NCBI GenBank assembly: GCA_015489185.1
Contig: WGAE01000279.1
Coordinates: 1-7,046 of the forward strand
DNA from: Campylobacterales bacterium
GTDB lineage: Bacteria; Campylobacterota; Campylobacteria; Campylobacterales; QNZT01
Length of the DNA: 7,046 nt
Reading direction: 5' to 3'
Shown: piece after piece, positions 1 to 7,046 of the stretch
How the letters are laid out: each line of letters begins with the position of its first letter
Position numbering within the stretch: position 1 is the stretch's first letter
Notes under the pieces: generated by a model
Told to the model about the DNA's origin: nothing
Databases searched by the model: none
Seen by the model: only the letters and a program-made list of their open reading frames with translations
Translations under genes and position numbers: made by a program

Positions 1-1594
1 GTATATCGTCGTCGACACCGAACACGACGCGTTGATTCTTGAAAACTCGCTGATCAAACAGCTCAAACCCAAATACAACATCCTGCTGCGCGACGACAAA
101 ACCTACCCCTATATCTATGTCGATCTGGATGAGCCCTATCCCAGACTGGAAATCACCCGAAAGGTGGTCAAAGGTAAAAATATCCGCTATTTCGGCCCCT
201 ATTCCCAGAGCGCACGCGATATTTTAGATGCCATATACGACGTCTGCACGCTGGTGCAAAAACGTGCCTGTGTCAAAGGGAACAAAGCATGCCTCTTTCA
301 CCAGATCGGAAAATGTCCCGCGCCGTGTGAGGGGAAGATTACGCCCGAAGCTTACAAAGCGATCGTTCATGAAGCGATCGACTACCTCAAAAACCAAAAA
401 AAGCTGATCCGGAAAGTGGAAGAGAAGATGCTCTATTACAGCGAAAAACTGCTCTTTGAAGAGGCGGCCAGGATGCGTGACCGGCTGGAGAAGATCAAAG
501 CGGCACAAAGCCTCTCGCAGATCGATCTTGCAAAACTGGAAGATTACGATACCTTTGCCGTCGCGGTCGAAAAGGAGCGTGCCTGCGGCGTGCGTATCTT
601 CATTCGCGACGGGAAAGTAACTTCTTCAAGTCACACCCTCTTCAAATCCTCAACCGGATTTGACCGGGACGAACTCTACAAACGGCTGCTGCTTGATTAC
701 TACAAAAACGAGTTGCCTTACCGTGTCAAAGAGGTACTGGTCTATGAAGATTTCGAAGAGCGCCCGCTTCTGGAAGATTATCTGCGGGACAAATTTGCGT
801 ACAAAACCGTCATCAAAGCCCCCTTGCGCGGTGAAAAGCGCCGTATCACCGCACTGGCGTATCACAACGCCGAAGAGATACTCCGACTCGAAAGAGAGAA
901 AAATCCTTACGAACTGCAGGAGTCGCTCAAATCGCTTCTCTCACTGCGCAACACCCCTTTTGTGATCGAAACCTTCGACAACTCCCATCTGCAGGGAAGT
1001 GCGACCGTCGGGGCAATGGTACGCTGGGAAGACGGTTTTTGCAAAGAGGCGTACCGTCACTACAATCTCAAAGCAAAAGATGAATACGCCCAGATGCGTG
1101 AACTGATCACCAGACGGGTCGAAAGTTTTGATAAAAACCCGCCGCCGGATCTCTTTGTCATCGACGGTGGCGAGACACTTCGCAGACTTGCGCAACAAAT
1201 CGTAAAGCAATCGGGCGTTTATGTCGATATTGTTGCGATCGCCAAGGAAAAACGCGACACAAAAGCGATGCGTGCAAAAGGGAAAGCCAACGATATCCTC
1301 TGGTCTGAAAACGGTGAAATCCGATTGCCGCCCACAGATAAACGGCTGCAGTTTATTCAGCGGCTGCGTGACGAAGCGCACCGTTTTGCGATCGAGTTTC
1401 ATCGCAAACAGAAGCGAAAAGCCGACAAAACCCTTTCGCTGCTTCAGAAAAAAGGGATCGGTGAAGCGACGGTACGCAAACTGTTGCACTATTTTGAAAC
1501 ATTTGAAAATATTCAGAAGGCGGATCTCGAAGAGCTTGCCGGTGTCGTTGGCACACATATTGCTCACAAAATCAAAAATGCCGACTCTTTGTAG
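1..1594 (+). CDS. uvrC: UvrABC excinuclease subunit C (5'-truncated by window)
   Basis: UvrC is the dual-incision endonuclease of nucleotide excision repair; recruited by UvrB at lesions, it cuts 3' and then 5' of the damage. The frame is open from base 2, with 530 codons present. Compared with E. coli UvrC (about 610 residues), roughly 67 N-terminal residues are missing, including the GIY and YIG motifs. The TTG at 32 is an internal Leu codon, not a start, because conserved sequence precedes it. Visible parts, numbered from that Leu: the ALILEN segment, whose Glu (41-43) matches the GIY-YIG metal-binding Glu; conserved RDDKTYPYI; four cysteines (80, 87, 95, 99) matching the proposed Fe-S ligands of E. 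coli UvrC; a UvrB-binding UVR helix pair (about 123-158); an RNase H-like nuclease with Asp316 (FDNSH), Asp378 (IDGG) and His450 (RDEAH); and a C-terminal helix-hairpin-helix region (about 470-515). All expected visible residues are present, so it is probably functional. The stop is TAG. Confidence 0.97.
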   Translation, partial: YIVVDTEHDALILENSLIKQLKPKYNILLRDDKTYPYIYVDLDEPYPRLEITRKVVKGKNIRYFGPYSQSARDILDAIYDVCTLVQKRACVKGNKACLFHQIGKCPAPCEGKITPEAYKAIVHEAIDYLKNQKKLIRKVEEKMLYYSEKLLFEEAARMRDRLEKIKAAQSLSQIDLAKLEDYDTFAVAVEKERACGVRIFIRDGKVTSSSHTLFKSSTGFDRDELYKRLLLDYYKNELPYRVKEVLVYEDFEERPLLEDYLRDKFAYKTVIKAPLRGEKRRITALAYHNAEEILRLEREKNPYELQESLKSLLSLRNTPFVIETFDNSHLQGSATVGAMVRWEDGFCKEAYRHYNLKAKDEYAQMRELITRRVESFDKNPPPDLFVIDGGETLRRLAQQIVKQSGVYVDIVAIAKEKRDTKAMRAKGKANDILWSENGEIRLPPTDKRLQFIQRLRDEAHRFAIEFHRKQKRKADKTLSLLQKKGIGEATVRKLLHYFETFENIQKADLEELAGVVGTHIAHKIKNADSL

Positions 1595-1611
1595 CGGCGA
1601 GACTTTCGAAC

Positions 1612-1616
1612 AAGGA
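1612..1616 (+). promoter_or_regulatory. Ribosome binding site for the PAS/Hpt-like gene
   Basis: AAGGA lies in the 26-base gap after uvrC. Two ATG codons follow in tandem, at 1621 and 1624. The spacer is 4 bases to the first and 7 bases to the second. The second spacing is closer to the usual optimum, so translation may begin at 1624 and give 771 rather than 772 residues. The choice does not affect any domain. Confidence 0.6.
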
Positions 1617-1620
1617 TACG

Positions 1621-3939
1621 ATGATGATTTTATACGACCAGGATTTTAATTTTATCGGAATGAGTGGGGAAACACTCCGTTTCCTCGGTTATGAAGATAT
1701 CGACGAATTTACCTCGATGCATGCAGATTTTGCCGATCTGTTCATCAAAAAAGAGGGTTTTATCTACAAATTTGACAACTTCTCCTGGATTCACTATATT
1801 CTCTACAGCGGTGCACCGAACAAAAAGGCGTACATTCGTCACAAAAACGGGACGGAGATATGTGCGGACATCAGTATCCGGGAAGTCTTTCTCAACCATA
1901 GCTATGATAATCTGCGTATGATCTATAGCGTCAAACTGATCAACGAAGGGTTCGCGGAACTCTCGAAATCGGATATTCAAGACAATCGATCCGCAAACAG
2001 CCCGGAGTTCAAACTGAGCAACCTCGGTGCCGACCTTGGCATTACGGAAACATCGCAGCAGGAAGTAAAACAGGAGACGCCGGTTAAAGAACCGGAACCG
2101 ACAGAATTCAAACTCGATATTCCGGGAAGTCCGCTTTTCGAACAATCGCAAACCGAAGTACAGGAAGAGAGGACTGAAACGACACCGGAAACAGAATTCA
2201 GACTGGATCTTCCAACACCTCCTGCAGAAGCGGTACCGGCACAAACAGCACCGCAGGAAACAGAAACCGACACAATGGAGTTCAAACTCGATATTCCACC
2301 TGCGGAGAGCTTTTTCAAAACGGAAGAAACAGCGTCGACAGAACCTGAAGCCACTATACCGCAACCCTCTTTGAAACCTGAACCTCAGGCAGAGGAGCCG
2401 ATTTTCAAACTCGACCTTGAGCCGCAAAGTTCTCCTGAAAGTGCATCTGTCACTGAACAAAAAAATGAAGAGCCTGTCCTCTCCAATCCGTTCATGAAGC
2501 GTGACGAAACCGATGCCGCAACAGAACATATCGTACCCGATCTTGCCGCAAAACTCGCCGGTAGCATTGCCTCCGACAAATCAGATCAAGCGCAAGAGAA
2601 GCAGTTGGAAGTATCATCACAACCTGCACAAGAAATCGCACACCCTCAAGAGCGTAAAGAGAACGGCAACCCACTTTTCTCTTTCAAACTTCTCAAAGAG
2701 CACGATGATGTACAGAGTGATGCGACACATCATGCCCAAAGCGAAGAACCTGTGGATAAGACAGCGCAACTCGAAGACAAACCTCTCTTTAGTTTCGACA
2801 CTCCTGTCACAGAGAAGCATGATGAAACAATGTCGATTGAGCTGCAATCTATGTTGAAACCCGAAGATGAGAATAAAAGAGATACTTTTACATTGGAAGA
2901 GAGTGTGACGCAACAAGCGGAACCAAGCCCTGCAAAACCGGCCTCTCCCTTTACCTTTTCACTTTTTGACGAAAGTGATACGATGGAGACGACACCTGCA
3001 TCCGCGTCAGATACAAGTTCCGCGACAGCCGAAATTGAAGCGGATCGCCCGCTTTTTGATTTTCCACAACATACAGATGAAAACCAGCCAGATTCAATCG
3101 GCGAAAGCGTGAGCAAATCGACACTGATCGAAAAGATCAAATCCGATATCCGTGAAATTGATGAAGAGCAGACGCCTGATGTTTCCGAACAAGAAGCCGC
3201 CGACAAAGCGCTTCATGAACTGATGCAACAGTCACAGCGGTCTGATGCTCAAACAGATCAACAACAAACAAAAACGTCTCAACCCGGCGGTAAAACACAA
3301 CCCCTTTTCAAATTCGATATGTTCAACGATACACACGAAAATACCGCGCAACCGCAGCCTGAGATCGAAGAACAGGCACCGGCGGCCGAAACCTTGATGC
3401 AATTACAACAACCCGAAATCCGTAAAACAGAGCCGGTCAGCTCTTTTGAAGAGACATTGAAAAACATTTTTAACCAAACTGCTCCAAAAAGTAACACAGA
3501 AACGAAAAACTTAAATATTTTTGATTCGGCGGAGAATGATGAAAAAAATAAGCGGTCTGTAACAGAAGAAGATATAGAATCGCCCGAACAGACGCCAAAT
3601 GCGCCCGATATCGAACTTGAGATGCCCTCATTGGGGAATCTCGGGCTCTCCAGAGAAGAGGAACTGGATTTTATCGAAGAGTTTCTCGCTGAAACCGCAA
3701 ATGCGATCGGCTTGATGCAGGAGTATCTGGCACTGGAAGATTACGACAATATCAAATACAATCTGATCAAAATCTCCAGTTCCGCCGAAATACTCCGTTT
3801 CAACCAGCTACTGGAACAGACACGTTCCCTGGCGAGGTTGTGCGACGAACGCGCACACGACGCGGTTGCAAAATCACTTGAAACACTTCGGTACATCACA
3901 GAGCGCTATCAGGAGCATTTTGCGACAATCACTGTCTAA
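1621..3939 (+). CDS. PAS-like / aromatic motif-repeat / Hpt-like protein, possible phosphorelay adaptor
   Basis: I do not recognise a named gene. The 772-residue product has no signal peptide or membrane segment, so it is probably cytoplasmic. Residues 2-106 look like a PAS domain: a D-x-D-F-N-F-I-G strand, then a FLGYEDIDEF helix and two late strands including AYIRHKNGTEI. Residues 115-665 are acidic, rich in Pro, Glu, Gln, Ser and Thr, free of Cys, and probably disordered. They carry about ten spaced copies of a short motif, first as EFKLDIP-like and later as PLFxFD-like. Residues 675-770 look like a four-helix Hpt domain (EELDFIEEFLAET, then NLIKISSSAEILRF). The helix that should carry the phosphoacceptor His has none; in an ungapped comparison the position is Ile716. 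The gene lies 26 bases after uvrC and 18 bases before a hybrid kinase, which suggests cotranscription and a role with that kinase, perhaps as adaptor or scaffold. That role is inference. The coding frame is well supported; the function is not. Confidence 0.9.
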   Translation: MMILYDQDFNFIGMSGETLRFLGYEDIDEFTSMHADFADLFIKKEGFIYKFDNFSWIHYILYSGAPNKKAYIRHKNGTEICADISIREVFLNHSYDNLRMIYSVKLINEGFAELSKSDIQDNRSANSPEFKLSNLGADLGITETSQQEVKQETPVKEPEPTEFKLDIPGSPLFEQSQTEVQEERTETTPETEFRLDLPTPPAEAVPAQTAPQETETDTMEFKLDIPPAESFFKTEETASTEPEATIPQPSLKPEPQAEEPIFKLDLEPQSSPESASVTEQKNEEPVLSNPFMKRDETDAATEHIVPDLAAKLAGSIASDKSDQAQEKQLEVSSQPAQEIAHPQERKENGNPLFSFKLLKEHDDVQSDATHHAQSEEPVDKTAQLEDKPLFSFDTPVTEKHDETMSIELQSMLKPEDENKRDTFTLEESVTQQAEPSPAKPASPFTFSLFDESDTMETTPASASDTSSATAEIEADRPLFDFPQHTDENQPDSIGESVSKSTLIEKIKSDIREIDEEQTPDVSEQEAADKALHELMQQSQRSDAQTDQQQTKTSQPGGKTQPLFKFDMFNDTHENTAQPQPEIEEQAPAAETLMQLQQPEIRKTEPVSSFEETLKNIFNQTAPKSNTETKNLNIFDSAENDEKNKRSVTEEDIESPEQTPNAPDIELEMPSLGNLGLSREEELDFIEEFLAETANAIGLMQEYLALEDYDNIKYNLIKISSSAEILRFNQLLEQTRSLARLCDERAHDAVAKSLETLRYITERYQEHFATITV
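2004..2421 (+). repeat. In-frame EFKLD[IL]P motif repeats (first set)
   Basis: Five copies lie in the linker of the preceding gene, spaced about 28-41 residues apart. They begin with a diverged PEFKLSNLG (FKL codons from 2008), followed by EFKLDIP (2104-2124), EFRLDLP (2194-2214), EFKLDIP (2278-2298) and IFKLDLE (2401-2421). Bases 2107-2123 and 2281-2297 are an identical 17-base direct repeat, and the third copy matches with a few changes. The sequence between copies is unrelated in detail. This pattern suggests duplication followed by selection for the peptide, a short linear binding motif, rather than a simple tandem repeat. Confidence 0.8.
2671..3324 (+). repeat. In-frame PLFxFD motif repeats (second set)
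   Basis: Later copies in the same linker replace E-F with P-L-F and Leu with Phe: PLFSFKL (2671-2691), PLFSFDT (2782-2802), PFTFSLFD (2947-2970), PLFDFP (3049-3066) and PLFKFDMF (3301-3324). Weaker relatives are DTFTLEE (from 2881) and LNIFDSA (from 3511). IFKLDLE of the first set bridges the two forms, so they may be one motif family with consensus [PE]-[LIE]-F-x-[LF]-[DK]. Codon use differs between copies, which indicates amino-acid rather than nucleotide conservation. Confidence 0.7.
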
Positions 3940-3941
3940 AC

Positions 3942-3945
3942 GGAG
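3942..3945 (+). promoter_or_regulatory. Possible weak ribosome binding site for the hybrid kinase
   Basis: GGAG is the only purine-rich Shine-Dalgarno-like element in the 18-base gap. It stands 12 bases before the ATG at 3958, which is longer than usual. No closer start matches, because the hydrophobic N-terminal segment begins straight after this ATG. Expression may rely partly on translational coupling with the upstream gene, whose stop is only 18 bases away. Confidence 0.4.
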
Positions 3946-3957
3946 CAGACCAAAACG

Positions 3958-6900
3958 ATGAATATCAAGCGCAATCTACAACTGATCACGATCGTGCCGA
4001 TCATTTTGCTGGCCCTTACGGCCGGCTATTTCACTTTTGACGCCTATCGCGATTATACGGCGGGCCGCATTCAGCAGGCCCACACCCTTCAGATCAAAGC
4101 CCTCAAAGCCCTTTTTATGAACCTTTCCGCTGAGCGCGGACTCCAGACGATCTATCTTGCCGAAAAAGAGAACAAACGTGTCAAAAAACTTCTAAACGCA
4201 CAACGGCTAAGCACCAACACAACCGTCAACGGTGTCATCAACTTCAGCGCTCCCGTGCATGAAGATGAAATCGCGTTCGGATTGATCGCAGAGATCAAAA
4301 AACTCAACAGTATACGCGCGCAGGCGGACGACGGTGAAATCGGCTTCGAAAAGATTTTTGACTATTACGGCAATCTGCTGACACTCATCATCCAGAAGAT
4401 CGAAACAACCGTCATCTATGCCGACGATCGCACGCTGGCGGATCTCAACGCCGCTTATGTCAACGGTGTCAAAGTGATGAAAGCGATCGCCGACGAGCGG
4501 GATCTGATCTCCGATATCATCGCGAATCAAAAATCGGTTGCACCGCTCTATCTGCACGATATTTTCCGAAACGCCGCAATTGCACCTGCTTTTGCCGCAC
4601 TTGACAAAACGCATAAACAAAGACTTTCAAAACTTCTGAACCGACCCGAATTTCAGACGGCACTGAAAAAGAGCGAAAGCGTCAGACGTATGCTCCTTTC
4701 AGGCAAAAATATACCGCTGCCGCCGATCGAGTGGTTCACGATCGAAAACGCCAAAATCGTTTCAATCAACGAAGCAACCGATCTGCTCTACAGAGATATG
4801 ATCGCAAAAGCAGATTTTCTGAAAAATGCGGCGCTGATACGCCTGATTCTCCTGGGACTGCTGACACTTTTTACACTCTATCTGCTCTATATCTATAAGC
4901 GCCTCGTTCCATTCATTTTGAATACAAAAGGACTGGAAACGCTGCTGGACAAAACACTCGAACACGCTCTCATTGAAGATACGATCGACCTGAATACGAC
5001 AGAGGGTGTGACACGCTCTTATCAGATACTTGAACAAAGTATCGACAAAATCGCCGTCGAAAAACGAAAAGCCGAAAAAGCGAATGCGGCAAAAAGTATC
5101 TTTTTGGCAAACATGTCTCATGAAATCCGTACCCCGATCAACGGAATCATCGGTTTTACCGACCTGCTTAAAAACGGTAAGCTCGGTGAAGAAGAGCGTG
5201 AATACGTCGATATCATTCACAAAAGTACGAACAATCTGCTCGAAATCATCAACAATATTCTTGACCTCTCCAAAATCGAAAGTCAGAAGATCGAAATCGA
5301 AGAGATTCTCTTCTCGCCGGTTGAAGAGTTCGAAAACGCGATCGATGTCTATATGCCCAAAGCCGAGAGCAAACAGATCAACCTCTCGATGTATATGGAT
5401 CCGGGATTTGACAACTATCTGCTCGGCGACGCGACCAAAATCAAGGAGGTACTGCTCAATCTGATCTCCAACGCGATGAAATTTACCCCCGAACAGGGGC
5501 ATATCGCGCTGACAATCAAAAAACTCGCCTCCTCCTCAAAAGATAAAGAGCGCATCTATTTTGAAGTCTCCGATACCGGTATCGGAATGACCAAAGAGGA
5601 GATGGAAGATATCTTTGATGCGTTTTCTCAGGCGGATTCGACCATTACACGCAAATACGGCGGTACGGGTCTTGGACTGACGATCTCCTCCAACTATGTC
5701 AAACTGATGGACGGCGAACTGAAAGTCGAAAGTGAAAAAGGGAAAGGGAGCCGTTTCTATTTCGAACTCGAACTTAAAAAAGAGAAGCCGCTGCGCAACA
5801 ACTACAAAAAACGGTTCAAATATTTCAATACCCTTTTTGTGACCGACAGACCGGATACACCGCTTGCCGCTACCGTCGACAGTTATCTGACCTACACAGG
5901 CACGACCCGTAAAACGGTTACCTTTGATCAGATCAGTGATCCGGAAACACTCAAAGATGTCAATCTTTTGATTACACCGTATGAAGATATCAAAACGGAG
6001 GAGCTTGAAATCCTCAAGTCACTCAATCTGCCTCTGCTGGTGATCGTACCGACCCATATGCGTCTCAAAAACGATACGTTGCGCGGCGAGAATATCTTTA
6101 TTGTTCATGAGCCGCTCTATCTGACAAAATTCGGCAAAGCACTCTATGAAATCGAACATCGTGCGGAGTTTGCCGAAGCGAAGATAGAGGATGTTAAAAA
6201 ACGGGTCCTCAAACAAAAAGAGCGCTACCATATTCTCGTCGCCGAAGATAATGAAATCAACCGCACGCTGATCAACCGAATTCTATCGGCACAAAATCTC
6301 GACGTCACGACGGTCGACAACGGCGAGAAGGCTTTTGAAGCGCGTAAAAAGGGAAATTTTGACCTGATTTTTATGGATATCGCGATGCCGGTTATGGACG
6401 GTGTGACCGCTACCAAAAAGATACTTGAGTATGAAGAGGAACACAATCTCGAACATATTCCCGTCGTCGCACTGACCGCCAACGCGCTTAAAGGGGATCG
6501 TGAAAAATTCCTGAACGACGGCTTCGACGAATATCTGCCCAAACCGATCACACAAAAAGATATCCTCGAACTGCTTGACTCTTATCATATCCCGCTCAAA
6601 AAAGAGGAAACGCATGAAGAAACGCCAACGTCGCAAGGCGAGTCATCTCAGATAAGCGATGAGATAGAAAAAGCTACAGAAGAAGCGGCGTCCGAAACAC
6701 CTGTCGTGCTCGACGAACCGGAAGTAAACCGGCCTGAACGTCACGGTATTCTGGTTTATAAAAAGAGTAAAGTTGAAACCAAAATTTTCGAAAAAGTCCT
6801 TTCACAGCTCTACGACGATGTCGAAACCGCATCCAATACCCGGGAATTTCTTGACGCAATCGTCGAAAAACCGTACAAAGTGATCATGGTCGACAATGAA

Positions 6901-7046
6901 ATCCCTGATCTTGATTTCAAAGATCTCTTCAACCGGATCGAAAAACGCGACGATACAACGGTACTGCTTTTCAGAAGCTTCGATTCGATTATCGACGATC
7001 AGACAAGGCAGGATTTTGACGAAGTGTTGATCAACAGTGCCGACAA
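3958..7046 (+). CDS. NIT-sensor hybrid histidine kinase (3'-truncated by window)
   Basis: This is a membrane-bound hybrid sensor kinase; 1029 codons are present and the frame is open to the window end. Order of parts by residue: TM1 (about 8-27); an all-helical periplasmic sensor (about 40-290) of NIT type, with the hallmark LSAERG at 56-61 and a second ADER at 178-181; TM2 (about 292-313) followed by Lys-Arg; a linker and signalling helix; HisKA with MSHEIRTP (phosphoacceptor His388, codon 5119-5121); HATPase with an N box around Asn505, SDTGIGM and GGTGLGL (568-574). Then come a receiver-like segment lacking the phosphoacceptor (622-735), an intact receiver (757-878: Glu763/Asp764, Asp807, Thr840, Lys862), an acidic linker, and a second degenerate receiver (928 onward). 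NIT domains are known or proposed nitrate/nitrite sensors, which would suit nitrate respiration, but the ligand here is inferred. No clear HAMP domain is visible. The C-terminus, possibly with an Hpt domain, lies outside the window. The gene is probably cotranscribed with the Hpt-like protein upstream. Confidence 0.95.
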   Translation, partial: MNIKRNLQLITIVPIILLALTAGYFTFDAYRDYTAGRIQQAHTLQIKALKALFMNLSAERGLQTIYLAEKENKRVKKLLNAQRLSTNTTVNGVINFSAPVHEDEIAFGLIAEIKKLNSIRAQADDGEIGFEKIFDYYGNLLTLIIQKIETTVIYADDRTLADLNAAYVNGVKVMKAIADERDLISDIIANQKSVAPLYLHDIFRNAAIAPAFAALDKTHKQRLSKLLNRPEFQTALKKSESVRRMLLSGKNIPLPPIEWFTIENAKIVSINEATDLLYRDMIAKADFLKNAALIRLILLGLLTLFTLYLLYIYKRLVPFILNTKGLETLLDKTLEHALIEDTIDLNTTEGVTRSYQILEQSIDKIAVEKRKAEKANAAKSIFLANMSHEIRTPINGIIGFTDLLKNGKLGEEEREYVDIIHKSTNNLLEIINNILDLSKIESQKIEIEEILFSPVEEFENAIDVYMPKAESKQINLSMYMDPGFDNYLLGDATKIKEVLLNLISNAMKFTPEQGHIALTIKKLASSSKDKERIYFEVSDTGIGMTKEEMEDIFDAFSQADSTITRKYGGTGLGLTISSNYVKLMDGELKVESEKGKGSRFYFELELKKEKPLRNNYKKRFKYFNTLFVTDRPDTPLAATVDSYLTYTGTTRKTVTFDQISDPETLKDVNLLITPYEDIKTEELEILKSLNLPLLVIVPTHMRLKNDTLRGENIFIVHEPLYLTKFGKALYEIEHRAEFAEAKIEDVKKRVLKQKERYHILVAEDNEINRTLINRILSAQNLDVTTVDNGEKAFEARKKGNFDLIFMDIAMPVMDGVTATKKILEYEEEHNLEHIPVVALTANALKGDREKFLNDGFDEYLPKPITQKDILELLDSYHIPLKKEETHEETPTSQGESSQISDEIEKATEEAASETPVVLDEPEVNRPERHGILVYKKSKVETKIFEKVLSQLYDDVETASNTREFLDAIVEKPYKVIMVDNEIPDLDFKDLFNRIEKRDDTTVLLFRSFDSIIDDQTRQDFDEVLINSAD

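Noticed and set aside
32..34. TTG as the start codon of uvrC
   Set aside because: The frame is open back to base 2, and the upstream residues continue the conserved UvrC alignment. This is an internal Leu of a gene cut by the window edge.
941..1567. 208-codon open frame on the minus strand
   Set aside because: It is antisense to the conserved RNase H-like domain of uvrC and shows no recognisable domain.
1595..1620. Terminator or promoter between uvrC and the next gene
   Set aside because: The gap is 26 bases and holds only a TTCGAA palindrome and the ribosome binding site. There is no stem followed by a T run and no room for a full promoter.
1630..2529. 299-codon open frame on the minus strand
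   Set aside because: It lies fully antisense to the PAS/motif-repeat gene. The product is extreme in Cys, Arg and Phe, which mirrors the Glu/Gln/Pro/Lys-rich codons opposite, and no domain is recognisable.
2004..3324. CRISPR array or tandem DNA repeat
   Set aside because: The repeats are short, unevenly spaced, in frame and diverged at the DNA level. They encode a conserved peptide within an open reading frame.
1228..4490. GCGATCGC octamers like the cyanobacterial HIP1 repeat
   Set aside because: Only two full octamers were seen, both at Ala-Ile-Ala codon triplets. The proteins are not cyanobacterial in style.
4762..5502. 246-codon open frame on the minus strand
   Set aside because: It is antisense to the conserved TM2, HisKA and HATPase region of the kinase. 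The product is rich in Phe, Asp and Ile and shows no family resemblance, so it is a codon-bias shadow.

Overview
This window looks like part of the chromosome of a Campylobacterota (epsilonproteobacterial) species, possibly a free-living chemolithotroph. The reasons are the UvrC sequence style, the moderate GC content, and a nitrate/nitrite-sensor-type hybrid kinase of a kind common in that group. The genus assignment is inference from remembered sequence style, not from a search. All genes lie on the + strand, and both gaps between them are very short (26 and 18 bases). No terminator hairpin or promoter is visible in either gap, so the three genes probably form one transcription unit whose promoter lies upstream of the window.

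Layout: bases 1-1594 hold the 3' end of uvrC, the nucleotide excision repair endonuclease; about 65-70 N-terminal codons lie outside the window. Bases 1621-3939 hold an unnamed 772-residue cytoplasmic protein. It has an N-terminal PAS-like domain, about 550 residues of acidic, Pro/Glu/Gln/Thr/Ser-rich and probably disordered linker carrying about ten copies of a short aromatic motif (consensus [PE]-[LIE]-F-x-[LF]-[DK]), and a C-terminal helical domain resembling a histidine phosphotransfer (Hpt) domain without its phosphoacceptor histidine. Bases 3958 to the window end hold most of a membrane-bound hybrid histidine kinase: TM, NIT-type periplasmic sensor, TM, HisKA, HATPase, a degenerate receiver, an intact receiver, an acidic linker and a second degenerate receiver. 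Its 3' end is outside the window.

How the genes may work together (inference): the kinase senses a periplasmic ligand, possibly nitrate or nitrite, and feeds phosphate to its one intact receiver. The preceding PAS/motif-repeat/Hpt-like protein may be a non-catalytic adaptor or scaffold for that kinase or a related phosphorelay. Its link to UvrC may be only positional. The most interesting material is the motif-repeat protein and its pairing with a kinase that also carries receiver domains lacking key phosphorylation residues. No mobile element, RNA gene or CRISPR array was seen, and there is no gene-free stretch longer than 26 bases.
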